From contig NZ_CP121659.1 in assembly GCF_029714365.1 (NCBI RefSeq), forward strand, positions 3,880,501 to 3,944,500: a DNA stretch of 64,000 nt, given 5' to 3'. Below are positions 1-10,509 of the stretch, one piece after another; the first letter of the stretch is position 1; each line of letters opens with the position of its first letter. The notes beneath the pieces were generated by a model. It was not told where the DNA came from. It did no database searches and was given only the letters and a program-made list of their open reading frames with translations. The position numbers were made by a program, and so were the translations under genes. The stretch is from Sinorhizobium terangae. GTDB lineage: Bacteria > Pseudomonadota > Alphaproteobacteria > Rhizobiales > Rhizobiaceae.

Positions 1-641
<641 letters not shown>

Positions 642-676
642 CCGCGCGCTGATATTTTTGGGACACAGGTGAAAAC

Positions 677-3103
677 ATGAAATTCACGCTTTCCTGGCTG
701 AAGGACCATCTGGAAACCGACGCCACGCTCGAGGAAATCTGCGCCCGCCTGACGATGATCGGGCTGGAAGTCGAGGACGTCGACGACAAGGCGGCGTTCA
801 AGCCCTTCGTCATCGCCAAGGTCGTCTCCGCCGAGCAGCATCCGAACGCCGACAAGCTGAAGGTGCTGATGGTCGACGCCGGCAACGGCCAGCCGGTGCA
901 GGTCGTCTGCGGCGCACCGAACGCGCGCAAGGGTCTTATCGGCGCTTTCGCGGCCCCCGGCACCTATGTGCCCGGCATCGATGTAACGCTTTCGGTCGGC
1001 AACATCCGCGGCGTCGAAAGCCGCGGCATGATGTGCTCGGAAAAGGAATTGGAGATTTCCGACGATCACACCGGCATCATTGACCTTCCGGAGGATGCTC
1101 CGATCGGCACGAGCTATGCGGCTTACGCCGGCCTCGACGACCCGGTCATCGAGATCAACCTGACGCCGAACCGGCCCGACTGCACCAGCGTTCACGGCAT
1201 CGCCCGCGATCTCGCCGCCTCCGGTCTCGGCACCTTGAAGGCCCAACCGGCACCATCCTTCGCCGTCGAAGGCAATACGCCGGTCAAGGTGAGCCTCGAT
1301 CTCGGTGAAGACAAGCACCTCTGCCCCGGCTTCGCGCTCCGCCTCGTGCGCGGCGTCAAGAATGGCCCGAGCCCGGCCTGGATGCGCCAGCGGCTGACGG
1401 CCATCGGTCTCCGACCGATCAACGCGCTTGTCGACATCACCAACTACCTGACCTTCGACCAGGGCCGTCCGCTGCACGTCTTCGATGCCGCCAAGGTCAC
1501 CGGCAACCTCACGGTCCGCCGGGCGAAGGAGGGCGAGAAGGTGCTGGCGCTCGACACGCGCGAATACACGCTGTCGCCGGCCAATGTGGTGATTGCGGAC
1601 GAGGACGGCATCGAGTCGATCGGCGGCGTCATGGGCGGCGAGCACTCCGGCTGCGACGAGAACACCACGGACGTGCTGATCGAATCGGCGCTCTGGGATC
1701 CCATGAACATTGCCAAGACCGGCCGCATGCTCGGCATCATCACCGATGCGCGCTATCGCTTCGAGCGCGGCGTCGATCCGGAATACATGGTGCCGGGCCT
1801 GGAGCGGGCGACCGAGTTGGTGTTGGAACTCTGCGGTGGAACGGCCGCCAAGCTGGATGTAGTCGGCTACGAGGGGCACACGCCCAAGGTCGTCGACTTC
1901 CCGGTTTCTGAGGTGAAGCGGCTGACCGGCCTCGAGGTGTCGACCGAGGAAAGCGTCTCGATCCTGACCAAGCTTGGCTTCGGCGTCGATGGCTCCGGCG
2001 AGCGCTTCCGCGTCACCGTACCCTCCTGGCGCCCGGACGTGGATGGCAAGGCGGATCTCGTCGAGGAAGTCATGCGCATTCACGGCGTCGACAACATTGT
2101 TGCGGCCCCGCTCGAAAGCCACAATGTCGTCAACGGCAAGATCCTGACGACATTGCAGATCCGCACGCGCCAGGCCAAACGCACGCTCGCCAGCCGCGGC
2201 ATGCTCGAAGCGGTTACCTGGTCGTTCATTTCAGAAGAGCAGGCGAAGCTCTTCGGCGGCGGCCAGCCGGCGCTGAAACTCGCCAATCCGATCGCCGCTG
2301 ACATGTCCGACATGCGGCCCTCGCTGTTGCCGGGGCTTCTCACTGCCGCGCAGCGCAATGCCGACAAGGGCTATGGCGACGTGGCGATCTTCGAGGTTTC
2401 CGGGACTTATGAAGACGATACGCCGGAAGGCCAGCGCCGTGTCGCCGGCGGTGTCCGCCGCGGTACCGCGTCGCTGAACGGCTCCGGCCGGCTCTGGTCG
2501 AATGTGGCCAAGGGCGGCGGCAAGCCGGTCGATGTTTTCGACGCCAAGGCCGATGCCATCGCCGTGCTCGAGGCTTGCGGCGTGCCGATGGGCAATGTCC
2601 AGTTCGAGGCCGGTGGCCCGGCCTGGTATCACCCCGGCCGCTCCGGCACGATCAAGCTTGGTCCGAAGATCGTTCTCGGCAGCTTCGGCGAGTTCCACCC
2701 GAAGGCGCTCGATGCCCTCGACGTATCGGGCGCGCTTTGCGGGTTCGAGGTCTATATCGACGCCATGCCCGAGCCGAAGAAAAAGGCAACGCGCACCAAG
2801 CCGGCGCTGGAGCTTTCGCCATTCCAGGCGGTCAAGCGCGATTTCGCCTTCGTCGTCGACAGGACGGTCGAGGCGGCTGCGATCCTGAGGGCGGCGTCCG
2901 GTGCGGACCGCAAGCTGGTGACCGGCGTCAACGTCTTCGACGTGTTCGAGGGGGCCTCCCTTGGCGAGGGCAAGAAGTCGGTGGCGATCGAGGTGACGAT
3001 CCAGCCGGTCGAACGCACGCTGGCCGACGAGGATTTCGAGGCTTTGACTTCGAAGATCATCGCCAATGTGGCGAAGAGCACGGGTGGCGTGCTCCGCGCC
3101 TGA
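677..3103 (+). CDS. pheT: Phenylalanyl-tRNA synthetase beta subunit
   Basis: The 808-residue beta chain binds and orients tRNA-Phe and carries the editing site that hydrolyses Tyr-tRNA-Phe. Domain order as read: EMAP/OB-fold tRNA-binding region from about residue 45 ([16 protein letters not shown]), B3/4 editing domain at roughly 210-370, B5 domain around 400-470, and a C-terminal FDX-ACB anticodon-binding domain starting near residue 710 ([17 protein letters not shown]). Length is normal for bacterial PheT. The ATG at 677 follows pheS closely and starts the family-typical [12 protein letters not shown], so the start is secure. A hairpin follows the stop codon. Confidence 0.97.
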   Translation: MKFTLSWLKDHLETDATLEEICARLTMIGLEVEDVDDKAAFKPFVIAKVVSAEQHPNADKLKVLMVDAGNGQPVQVVCGAPNARKGLIGAFAAPGTYVPGIDVTLSVGNIRGVESRGMMCSEKELEISDDHTGIIDLPEDAPIGTSYAAYAGLDDPVIEINLTPNRPDCTSVHGIARDLAASGLGTLKAQPAPSFAVEGNTPVKVSLDLGEDKHLCPGFALRLVRGVKNGPSPAWMRQRLTAIGLRPINALVDITNYLTFDQGRPLHVFDAAKVTGNLTVRRAKEGEKVLALDTREYTLSPANVVIADEDGIESIGGVMGGEHSGCDENTTDVLIESALWDPMNIAKTGRMLGIITDARYRFERGVDPEYMVPGLERATELVLELCGGTAAKLDVVGYEGHTPKVVDFPVSEVKRLTGLEVSTEESVSILTKLGFGVDGSGERFRVTVPSWRPDVDGKADLVEEVMRIHGVDNIVAAPLESHNVVNGKILTTLQIRTRQAKRTLASRGMLEAVTWSFISEEQAKLFGGGQPALKLANPIAADMSDMRPSLLPGLLTAAQRNADKGYGDVAIFEVSGTYEDDTPEGQRRVAGGVRRGTASLNGSGRLWSNVAKGGGKPVDVFDAKADAIAVLEACGVPMGNVQFEAGGPAWYHPGRSGTIKLGPKIVLGSFGEFHPKALDALDVSGALCGFEVYIDAMPEPKKKATRTKPALELSPFQAVKRDFAFVVDRTVEAAAILRAASGADRKLVTGVNVFDVFEGASLGEGKKSVAIEVTIQPVERTLADEDFEALTSKIIANVAKSTGGVLRA

Positions 3104-3116
3104 TGAAACATAAGAG

Positions 3117-3134
3117 GCCGCCGCAGGAGGCGGC
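3117..3134 (+). terminator. Candidate hairpin terminator after pheT
   Basis: A 6-bp GC stem (GCCGCC / GGCGGC) with a 6-nt loop begins 13 bases after the pheT stop. There is no clear T tract after it, so it may only stabilise the 3' end rather than act as a full intrinsic terminator. Confidence 0.4.
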
Positions 3135-3199
3135 GGGCTTGTTCGGCCAAAAAGTCTGGCAATCCGAGACCGAGACGATGTGTTCTTTGCGCCGCGCTC

Positions 3200-3314
3200 G
3201 CCCCTCATCCGGCGTGCCGGCCACTTTCTCCCCGTTTTGACGGGGCGAAGGGGACTGGTGGCGCCCACTCAGTCCCCTCTCGCCGCAAGCGGGGAGAGGG
3301 CCAGGGTGAGGGGC
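3200..3314. repeat. Rhizobial intergenic mosaic element (RIME-like), copy A
   Basis: This ~115-bp block contains nested GC-rich palindromes (CCCCTCATCCGGC at the left edge, GTGAGGGGC at the right edge, with CTCCCCG/CGGGG and CTCTCGCC-GCAAG-CGGGGAGAG stems inside). The same vocabulary recurs at 19561-19658 and 52055-52170. It has no coding potential and sits between the convergent pheT and VOC genes. The pattern matches the known rhizobial intergenic mosaic elements; assignment to a named subfamily would need an alignment. Confidence 0.75.
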
Positions 3315-3351
3315 AAGGCGCGTCGCCTAACGATCGGCCCGTCGGAAGCGA

Positions 3352-3753
3352 TCAGTCTAAGGGCTGCATCAACTCAATCCGATTGCCGAACGGGTCGCGG
3401 ACATACCGGCGGACGAATCCCGCAAGCAACTCGTCCTCCGTTACTTGAAATCCAGCCGCCTCAAGGCGCGCGATCAACGCGAATAGATCATCGACGATGA
3501 AGGCGGGGTGCGCCTTGCCGGCGGGTGAGAAGTCCTTCTCGACACCGAGGTGGACTTTGAGTCCGGGACGCTCGAACCAGCAGCCGCCGCGCGCGGCAAG
3601 GTTGGATGGTTTCGGCACCTCAGGAATGCCGAGAAGGCCGGAATAGAAACGCCGCGCTTCGCCTTCGCCGCCCTCCGGCATCGCGAGTTGCACGTGATCG
3701 ATCCCGATCACGATTCCAGCGGCCGACATTGGCTCGTCCGCGCCAGCACTCAT
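3352..3753 (-). CDS. VOC (glyoxalase/bleomycin-resistance fold) family protein
   Basis: The 133-residue protein has the vicinal-oxygen-chelate pattern: an N-terminal strand with a potential metal His (IGIDHVQLAMPEG), a central FIVDDLFALIARLEAAG helix-strand, and a C-terminal strand with the acidic ligand position (DPFGNRIELMQP). Members bind a divalent metal and act on varied small molecules; the substrate here cannot be told. I chose the ATG at 3753 because it overlaps the TGA of the upstream NTF2-like gene in an ATGA tetranucleotide, which implies translational coupling; a longer reading to 3789 would overlap that gene without reason. It ends convergently to pheT. Confidence 0.85.
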   Translation of the reverse strand: MSAGADEPMSAAGIVIGIDHVQLAMPEGGEGEARRFYSGLLGIPEVPKPSNLAARGGCWFERPGLKVHLGVEKDFSPAGKAHPAFIVDDLFALIARLEAAGFQVTEDELLAGFVRRYVRDPFGNRIELMQPLD

Positions 3754-4109
3754 GAATGGACGTGCCAGACCTTGTTGACGATCAGCCACCGCCCGTCGAC
3801 TTTCAGCAGCGAGAGGTAATCCGTATAGCGTGAGCCGGCGAATTCATCGACGACCTTCACGCTCGCCGCGTCACCGGTGATTTGGATCATTTCCACGTCC
3901 ATGAGCGGCTGTGTTTCCGGCGGTGCCGAGCCTTCCTTCAGGATCGCTGCTATGAAGGCGTCGCGGGTCAGCCACTCGATGGCCCCCTCATAATTACCGA
4001 CGATCGAGGCGTTCGGGTGGAAGGCCTTGCGCAGCGCCGCCTCGTTGGCGAAGGCCATGCCGTCGACGTAGAGATGGACCACTGCGCTGATCGCCTGCTC
4101 TTCGGACAT
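3750..4109 (-). CDS. NTF2-like / SnoaL-type small protein (putative lumazine-binding fold)
   Basis: The 119-residue protein looks like the cone-shaped NTF2 fold: an N-terminal helix pair (EEQAISAVVHLYVDGM), the FHPNASIVG strand and the C-terminal DYLSLLKVDGRWLIVNKVW strand pair typical of these proteins. Catalytic identity varies widely in the family, so no reaction is assigned. A strong ribosome-binding site (GGAGGAGG) lies about 6 bases before the ATG. It is the first gene of a two-gene unit with the VOC protein, coupled through ATGA. The pairing of two small-molecule-binding folds suggests a shared detoxification or catabolic step, which is inference. Confidence 0.8.
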   Translation of the reverse strand: MSEEQAISAVVHLYVDGMAFANEAALRKAFHPNASIVGNYEGAIEWLTRDAFIAAILKEGSAPPETQPLMDVEMIQITGDAASVKVVDEFAGSRYTDYLSLLKVDGRWLIVNKVWHVHS

Positions 4110-4210
4110 TCCTTATCCTCCTCCATTGGGGGCCGACTGCACTATAGGTAGGGCATCGCAGACGAAATGCGATGCCTACCGCATGCCGGAATGTCCGGAG
4201 GTGAATGCGT

Positions 4211-5206
<996 letters not shown>

Positions 5207-5358
5207 GGGAGGTCCTTTCAGGCTGCAACATGGGGAGCGCGCATTCAAGGTACGCCGCGTAGGCGGGCGGTTCGGGCCGATGGATGCGTTCGCAGAGTGG
5301 TCTCTTCATCCAGCGCCGACGCCAGATGTCGAGGCGAAGATAGGGCGGTCGTCGATAG

Positions 5359-5375
5359 TTGAAAATCTCTGTCAA
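5359..5375. promoter_or_regulatory. Possible LysR-type binding dyad
   Basis: TTGA, nine bases, TCAA: this fits the T-N11-A rule for LysR boxes and lies 31 bases upstream of the LysR start in the AKR/LysR divergent region. Short dyads of this kind occur by chance, so this is a modest call. Confidence 0.35.
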
Positions 5376-5405
5376 TTCTCACGGGTTGTTCTATTATTTC
5401 GACCA

Positions 5406-6296
5406 ATGAACCGCACCCAGCTTTCCCAACTCGCCGTTCTGTCCGCTGTCGCCGCGCATGGCAGTTTCCGCGGCGCGGCAAAGGAACTCGGTGTCGCTCC
5501 ATCCGCCGTCAGCCATGCCGTCGGCAGCCTCGAGGCGAGCCTCGGCGTCCGCCTGCTCTCCCGCACCACCCGCAGCGTCGCGCCGACGGAAGAGGGGCGG
5601 CGGCTTCTGGAACGGCTGCGCCCGGCACTCGACGAAATCGCCCATGCGCTGGAGGCTGCGGCCGAGGCACGCGAGCGCGCGGCAGGAAACCTGCGCATTA
5701 CCGCGCCGCGCTTCGCCGCCGATCTCATCCTTGCGCCTCGTCTCGGCGCCTTTCTCAATCGCTATCCCGATATCGTTCTCGAGATCGCCAACGAGGACGG
5801 CTTCACCGACATCGTCGAACAGGGCTATGACGCGGGCATCAGGCTCGGCGAAAGCCTGGAAGCCGACATGATCGCGGTGAAGGTCGGTCCGGACCTGACG
5901 AGCGCCGTGGTTGCGGCGCCTTCCTATTTCGAACGTCACGGAAGGCCCTCCCACCCGCGCGATCTCGCCGGGCATCGCTGTATTCGCCGGCGCTTTTCGA
6001 ACGGCACGCTCTATCGTTGGGAATTCGAGAAGGAAGGCGAGGAGGTAACCGTGTCGGTGGCGGGCCCTTTGATCCTCGGCGAGGACCGCCCGATCATCAA
6101 GGCGGCGCTCGGCGGAGCCGGCCTCGCTTATCTCTTCGAAACGCGGGTGGCAGAATACGTAGTCGCGGGCAGACTGGAGCGTGTGCTCGAAGATTGGTGC
6201 GCCCCCTATGCCGGGCCTTATCTCTATTATCCCAGTCGTCGCCAGATGCGCCCGGCGCTGAGAGCCTTCATCGATTTCTTCCGGCATGTGGAGTGA
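5406..6296 (+). CDS. LysR family transcriptional regulator
   Basis: The 296-residue protein has an N-terminal winged helix-turn-helix (residues 1-60; GSFRGAAKELGVAPSAVSH recognition region) and the LysR effector domain from about residue 90 (GNLRITAPRFAADLILAPRL onward). It looks like the CrgA/DsdC-like branch often found beside oxidoreductases. The ATG at 5406 begins MNRTQLSQLAVL, the normal LysR N-terminus; the frame is open further upstream but that part is the divergent promoter region. By position it probably controls the divergent aldo/keto reductase and itself; the inducer is unknown. Confidence 0.92.
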   Translation: MNRTQLSQLAVLSAVAAHGSFRGAAKELGVAPSAVSHAVGSLEASLGVRLLSRTTRSVAPTEEGRRLLERLRPALDEIAHALEAAAEARERAAGNLRITAPRFAADLILAPRLGAFLNRYPDIVLEIANEDGFTDIVEQGYDAGIRLGESLEADMIAVKVGPDLTSAVVAAPSYFERHGRPSHPRDLAGHRCIRRRFSNGTLYRWEFEKEGEEVTVSVAGPLILGEDRPIIKAALGGAGLAYLFETRVAEYVVAGRLERVLEDWCAPYAGPYLYYPSRRQMRPALRAFIDFFRHVE

Positions 6297-6309
6297 CGGC
6301 GACCGGCGT

Positions 6310-6353
6310 CTACAGCGCCGCGCGTGTTATGAGACGCGCAAAAGACGCTGTAG
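6310..6353 (-). repeat. 44-nt stem-loop repeat, copy 1 (inverted relative to the other three)
   Basis: Outer arms CTACAGCG / CGCTGTAG close an inner GCGCGT / ACGCGC stem. It has exactly the same length and plan as the copies at 7458, 17913 and 27212, but lies in the opposite orientation. It lies just after the LysR stop codon. Confidence 0.8.
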
Positions 6354-6360
6354 TACTTTG

Positions 6361-6408
6361 CTGCATGTTTTGATCCTTAAATCGGCTACGATTTAAGGAA
6401 ACATGCAG
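6361..6408. repeat. Second palindromic module (CCTTAAATCG type)
   Basis: A near-perfect 48-nt hairpin: CTGCATGTTT, then CCTTAAATCG, a 4-nt loop, CGATTTAAGG and AAACATGCAG. The CCTTAAATCG/CGATTTAAGG core recurs at about 27161-27185, again next to a 44-nt repeat copy, so the two modules travel together. The remaining DNA up to the SDR start (6409-6633) shows no gene I can support. Confidence 0.75.
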
Positions 6409-6633
6409 TAGCGCCGGCCGCCAACTGCAGCCTTCCTGTTCGCCGGTGTCGTTGCGGGCTTTGCGGTAACCCCCCCGCGATCCTGTCGGACCGCGTTTGT
6501 TCCGGGCACTGCGTAGATGCGTTCCTCACGTCGACTATCCGGTGAAACCGGCGCTCTCGCGGCCTCGGGAATCGGGTGGCCGCCTCGCGCCGGATCTGCG
6601 ACTCCTTCGTCGCTATCGAGAAAGGAATCCGTG

Positions 6634-7404
6634 ATGCCAAGACTTGAAGGAAAGATCGCGATCGTAACCGGGGCAAGTTCGGGTATCGGCCGCGCCGCCG
6701 CCGTGCTTTTTGCTCGCGAGGGCGCAAAGCTCGTCGTCACTGCGCGGCGCGAGCGCGAACTCACGCTGCTTGCGCGGGAAATCGAGGGCGAGGGCGGTGA
6801 GGCCGCCTTCCTTGCCGGCGAAATCCGTGACGAGGCACTGAACGAGGCGCTGGTCGCTCTGGCGATCCGCCGCTTCGGCGGGTTGGATATCGCCTTCAAC
6901 AATGCCGGGACGGTGGGCGCGATGGGCGAACTCCCATCGCTTTCCATCGACGACTGGCGGGAAACGCTCGACATCAATCTGACGAGCGCTTTCCTGGCAG
7001 CCAAGCATCAGCTACCGGCGATGGTGGCCCGTGGCGGCGGCTCGCTCGTCTTCACGGCGAGTTTCGTCGGACACACCGCCGGCTTTCCCGGCACCACCGC
7101 CTATGCGGCGAGCAAGGCCGGCCTTGTTGGCCTCACACAATCGCTGGCGGTCGAATTCGGAACGCGGGGCGTGCGCGTCAACGCGCTGCTGCCGGGCGGG
7201 ACCGATACGCCGTCCAACCACGCGAACCTGCCGGGCGCTAGCCCGGAAACACGAGGCTTCATCGAGAGCCTGCATGCGCTGAAGCGGTTGGCGCGCCCCG
7301 AGGAGATCGCCGAAGCCGCGCTCTATCTCGCCTCCGACGCCGCGAGCTTTGTCACGGGAGCGGCGCTGCTCGTCGACGGCGGCGTCTCGATCAACCGGAC
7401 CTGA
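6634..7404 (+). CDS. SDR family oxidoreductase
   Basis: The 256-residue classical short-chain dehydrogenase has the dinucleotide motif TGASSGIG at residues 12-19, NNAG, the catalytic Ser in FTASF, and YAASK (Tyr/Lys pair), ending with the family-typical SFVTGAALLVDGG. It uses NAD(P)(H) on an unknown alcohol or ketone. The ATG at 6634 has a GAAAGGA element 6-8 bases upstream and begins the normal MPRLEGKIAIVTG; the in-frame DNA before it is not SDR-like. It stands alone between repeat copies. Confidence 0.93.
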   Translation: MPRLEGKIAIVTGASSGIGRAAAVLFAREGAKLVVTARRERELTLLAREIEGEGGEAAFLAGEIRDEALNEALVALAIRRFGGLDIAFNNAGTVGAMGELPSLSIDDWRETLDINLTSAFLAAKHQLPAMVARGGGSLVFTASFVGHTAGFPGTTAYAASKAGLVGLTQSLAVEFGTRGVRVNALLPGGTDTPSNHANLPGASPETRGFIESLHALKRLARPEEIAEAALYLASDAASFVTGAALLVDGGVSINRT

Positions 7405-7457
7405 TCTTGCAATCACCGAGCGCATGGTCACAGTGCGGTCTCGCAGCAATCAGAGCG

Positions 7458-7501
7458 CAACAGCATCCTTTGCGCGTCCGGTTGGACGCGCGGCGCTGTA
7501 G
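7458..7501 (+). repeat. 44-nt stem-loop repeat, copy 2
   Basis: The inner stem GCGCGTCC / GGACGCGC is perfect with a GGTT loop. The outer left arm is degenerate (CAACAGCA against the usual CTACAGCG) while the right arm CGCTGTAG is intact. It sits 12 bases before the next gene's start, so it is transcribed or acts at that gene's promoter/leader. Confidence 0.75.
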
Positions 7502-7513
7502 GGAGGTCGGAGC

Positions 7514-8140
7514 ATGAAGAAACCCGGATCGATGAAATCGCTCGAGGACCTCGGTCGCGCCCGGCTCTCGCAGAACTTCTTCCTTCGGGACTTCCTGCAT
7601 TCCGAGATTGCCGATTTCTATCGCATTCCGAACATTCCGGACGATCCGGACCTCGCCATCGAGGCGGGCAGCAGGCTGTGTGAAGAACTGCTTGAACCGC
7701 TGCAGGCGACCTTCGGTCGCCTCCACATCCGCTCGGCCTATCGCAATCGTGCGGTCAACGCTTTCGGTAACGCCAACAAGCTCAACTGCTCCACCAATGC
7801 GGCGACGGCGGCCGACCACATATGGGATATGCGCGATGCCGACGGATGCATGGGCGCAACCGCCTGCATCGTCATTCCCTGGGTCTGGGATCGTGAGCGT
7901 GAGGACGGCGGCTGGCAGAGCCTTGCCTGGTGGATCCACGACCACCTGCCTTATGCCTCGCTCTGCTTCTTTCCAAAACTCTGGGCCTTCAACATCCAGT
8001 GGCACGAGAGGCCGCGCCGCACCATCAGAAGCTATGCCGAACCGCGCGGGCTTTTGACGAAACCGGGCATGGCCAATCACGAGGGCAGCCACGCCCAGCA
8101 TTATGCGGGCTTTCCATCGCTTGTGACGGTGAGCTCATAA
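7514..8140 (+). CDS. Conserved hypothetical protein, weak resemblance to M15 peptidases
   Basis: I do not recognise this 208-residue protein with certainty. It has no signal peptide. The segment LHIRSAYRNRAVNAFGN recalls the start of the M15 D-Ala-D-Ala/endopeptidase fold (SGYRs.. then SxHxxGxAxD), followed by ADHIWDMRDADG and, near the C-terminus, FNIQWHERPRR. The M15 zinc spacing (His-x6-Asp) is not cleanly met: Asp lies 6 or 8 residues after the His. Function is therefore open; a phage-type lysis or secretion role would be guesswork. GGAGG precedes the ATG. Confidence 0.7.
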   Translation: MKKPGSMKSLEDLGRARLSQNFFLRDFLHSEIADFYRIPNIPDDPDLAIEAGSRLCEELLEPLQATFGRLHIRSAYRNRAVNAFGNANKLNCSTNAATAADHIWDMRDADGCMGATACIVIPWVWDREREDGGWQSLAWWIHDHLPYASLCFFPKLWAFNIQWHERPRRTIRSYAEPRGLLTKPGMANHEGSHAQHYAGFPSLVTVSS

Positions 8141-8204
8141 TTCTGCCCAACAGCTCAACAAGGGCCAACGGTCAAGACCAAATGCGAACGCTGCCCCCGG
8201 GCAG

Positions 8205-8233
8205 CCGCTCCCCCTTGTGGGGAGGGGTTTTGC
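8205..8233. repeat. Short palindromic repeat fragment
   Basis: CTCCCCCTTGTGGGGAGGGG hairpin, matching one arm of the repeat at 31955-32114. It lies just past the stop of the aldo/keto reductase on the minus strand and could serve as its transcript end. Confidence 0.55.
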
Positions 8234-8241
8234 GCCTTCCG

Positions 8242-9192
8242 CTACTCGCTCACGTCGTTCAGCCTGCCGATCGCCTCGTCGGAAAGCTTGAGTTCCGCAG
8301 ACCTCACGAGGCTCGCCAGTTGATCGAGATTGGTTGCGCTGGCGATCGGCGCGGTCACACCTTTGCGGGCGATGATCCAGGCAAGCGCGATTTCCGCCTG
8401 TTTCGCCCCGGTTTCCTCGGCGATTTCATCCAGGACGCCGAGGATGCGCATGCCGCGCCCGTCGAGGTATTTCTCGACGCCGCCGCCGCGGGCGGAACCC
8501 TCGAGGTCGATGTGCGAACGGTATTTGCCGGAAAGGAATCCCCTCGCCAGGCTGAAATAGGTGATGACACCGATTTCCTCGGCGATGCAGAGTTCTCGCA
8601 AGGGGCCGTCAAAGGACGCCCGGTCATAGAGATTGTATTCCGGTTGCAGCACGGCGTAGCGTGGCAGCCCCTCCATTGCCGAGACGTCGAGGGCGTCGCG
8701 CAACTGCGTCGCATCGAGGTTCGATGCGCCGATGGCGCGGACCTTGCCCTCGGCGAGAAGCGCATCGTAGGCGGCAAGCGTTTCCTCATAGGGTGTCTCC
8801 GGATCCGGCCAATGCGACAGGTAGAGATCAATATGGTCTGTCTGCAGACGGCGCAGCGAATCCTCGACCGCCTGCATGATCCAGCGTCGCGACAGGCCCT
8901 TGCGGTCCGGCCCCAGCTCCGACCCGACCTTGGTGACGATGACCGCCTCGTCGCGCGCACGGCCCGACCGCTTCAGCCACTTGCCGATAATCGTTTCGGA
9001 TTCTCCGCCCTTGTTTCCGGGCACCCATGAGGAATAGACGTCCGCCGTATCGACGGCGTTGAAGCCGGCGTCGAAAAAGCCGTCGAGCAGGGCGAAGGAT
9101 GTCTTCTCATCTGCGGTCCAGCCGAAGACGTTGCCGCCGAAAACGAGCGGCGCGATCGAGAGGCCGGTTCGGCCAAGTCTGCGCTTTTCCAT
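8242..9192 (-). CDS. Aldo/keto reductase
   Basis: A 316-residue AKR with the tetrad D48, Y53 (DTADVYSS), K88 (IVTKVG) and a His in YLSHWPDP. The loop after Y53 (SSWVPGNKGGESE) is typical of the AKR11/YghZ-like members of rhizobia. The ATG at 9192 begins MEKRRLGRTGLSIAPLVFGGN, the standard AKR start, with TGGAG upstream; a longer frame to 9282 adds non-homologous residues. It is divergent from the Gfo/Idh/MocA gene, so both may serve one sugar or polyol pathway (inference). Confidence 0.93.
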   Translation of the reverse strand: MEKRRLGRTGLSIAPLVFGGNVFGWTADEKTSFALLDGFFDAGFNAVDTADVYSSWVPGNKGGESETIIGKWLKRSGRARDEAVIVTKVGSELGPDRKGLSRRWIMQAVEDSLRRLQTDHIDLYLSHWPDPETPYEETLAAYDALLAEGKVRAIGASNLDATQLRDALDVSAMEGLPRYAVLQPEYNLYDRASFDGPLRELCIAEEIGVITYFSLARGFLSGKYRSHIDLEGSARGGGVEKYLDGRGMRILGVLDEIAEETGAKQAEIALAWIIARKGVTAPIASATNLDQLASLVRSAELKLSDEAIGRLNDVSE

Positions 9193-9320
9193 GGTTTCGC
9201 TCCACAAGGTTGGATGAAAACAAGTTTGCGATCGGGAGGATTGCGGGCTCAAAAGATAGGCCACCATTGCGCAGAATGACACCTGCTAGCCGACGTTTTT
9301 CTGCGTGCCGCACAGTTGCT

Positions 9321-9332
9321 AGGTACGTACCT
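9321..9332. promoter_or_regulatory. Perfect 12-bp palindrome, candidate operator
   Basis: AGGTACGTACCT lies in the AKR / Gfo-Idh-MocA divergent region, 39 bases before the dehydrogenase start. It resembles operators of small winged-helix repressors, but no such regulator gene is adjacent. Confidence 0.4.
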
Positions 9333-9371
9333 CGGAGCTAGTGTCGGCGCAGCCAGGGAAGGAGTCTAACC

Positions 9372-10358
9372 ATGCTGCGTTTCGGAATTCTGTCGACGGC
9401 CAAGATTGGCCGCGAACTCGTCGTGCCTGCCATTCAGGATGCGGAAAACTGCGTGGTCTCGGCAATCGCCAGTCGCGATCTCGCCAAGGCGAGGGCGATG
9501 GCCGACCGCTTCTCGGTGCCGCATGCGTTTGGATCCTACGAGGAAATGCTGGCATCCGATGTGATCGATGCCGTCTACATTCCGCTGCCGACCTCGCAGC
9601 ACGTGGAATGGACCATCAAGGCCGCCGATGCCGGCAAGCACGTGCTCTGCGAAAAGCCAATCGCGCTCAAGGCGGAGGAGATCGACGCGCTGATCGCGGC
9701 GCGCGACCGCAACAAGGTTCTGGTTTCGGAAGCCTTCATGGTGACCTACAGCCCCGTGTGGCGGAAGGTGCGCTCGCTGCTTGCGGAAGGGGCGATCGGC
9801 AAGCTCAGGCATGTCCAAGGCGCCTTCACCTATTACAATCGCGATCCCGCCAACATGCGCAACGTCCCGGAACTCGGCGGCGGCGGCCTGCCGGATATCG
9901 GCGTCTATCCGACGATCACGACCCGTTTCGTGACCGGCAAGGAACCCGTTCGCGTCCAGGCCAATACCGACCGCGATCCGGAATTCGGCACCGACATCTA
10001 TTCGAGCGTGCGCGCCGATTTCGGCGATTTCGAGCTGAGCTTCTACATTTCGACCCAGCTTGCTGCCCGTCAGGTCATGGTTTTCCACGGCGACAAGGGC
10101 TACATCGAGGTGAAGTCGCCCTTCAATGCCGACCGCTACGGCCGCGAGGAGGTGGAACTGACCAACCAAAACCACGGCCAGTCGCAACTCTTCCGCTTCC
10201 AGGATGCGCGCCAGTACAAGCTCGAGGCCGAGGCCTTCTCGCGCGCAGCAACCGGCGAACAGGAGGAAGTGGTGACGCTCGAGAACTCGCGCCTCAACCA
10301 GAAACTTATCGACGCCATCTACCGGGCAAGCGAAAAGGACGGTTGGGAGACGGTCTAA
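9372..10358 (+). CDS. Gfo/Idh/MocA family NAD(P)-dependent dehydrogenase
   Basis: The 328-residue protein has an N-terminal Rossmann fold ([16 protein letters not shown]), the diagnostic EKP motif at residues 94-96 (LCEKPIAL) and the C-terminal alpha/beta domain with [14 protein letters not shown]. Members oxidise or reduce sugars, inositols or dihydrodiols; resemblance to xylose/trans-dihydrodiol dehydrogenases is general only. GGAAGGAG lies 8 bases before the ATG. It is divergent from the aldo/keto reductase and followed by the XRE regulator on the same strand. Confidence 0.93.
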   Translation: MLRFGILSTAKIGRELVVPAIQDAENCVVSAIASRDLAKARAMADRFSVPHAFGSYEEMLASDVIDAVYIPLPTSQHVEWTIKAADAGKHVLCEKPIALKAEEIDALIAARDRNKVLVSEAFMVTYSPVWRKVRSLLAEGAIGKLRHVQGAFTYYNRDPANMRNVPELGGGGLPDIGVYPTITTRFVTGKEPVRVQANTDRDPEFGTDIYSSVRADFGDFELSFYISTQLAARQVMVFHGDKGYIEVKSPFNADRYGREEVELTNQNHGQSQLFRFQDARQYKLEAEAFSRAATGEQEEVVTLENSRLNQKLIDAIYRASEKDGWETV

Positions 10359-10439
10359 ATCCAACACATTAGCCGACGAATGATGGCACGCCTTGAGCGG
10401 GCCTTCTGCTGGGAGTTGCGGCAGGCGATCATCAAGCCG

Positions 10440-10456
10440 ATTACCTCAGAGGTAAT
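10440..10456. promoter_or_regulatory. Perfect inverted repeat, candidate XRE operator
   Basis: ATTACCTC-A-GAGGTAAT, a 17-nt dyad with 8-bp arms and a one-base centre, lies 54 bases before the XRE start. Its position and symmetry fit autoregulation by the helix-turn-helix protein encoded next. Confidence 0.55.
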
Positions 10457-10509
10457 GGATTTTGCACTTCCGTCGGGCCAATCTCCCGGCGCACGGAGGA
10501 AAGACATCC

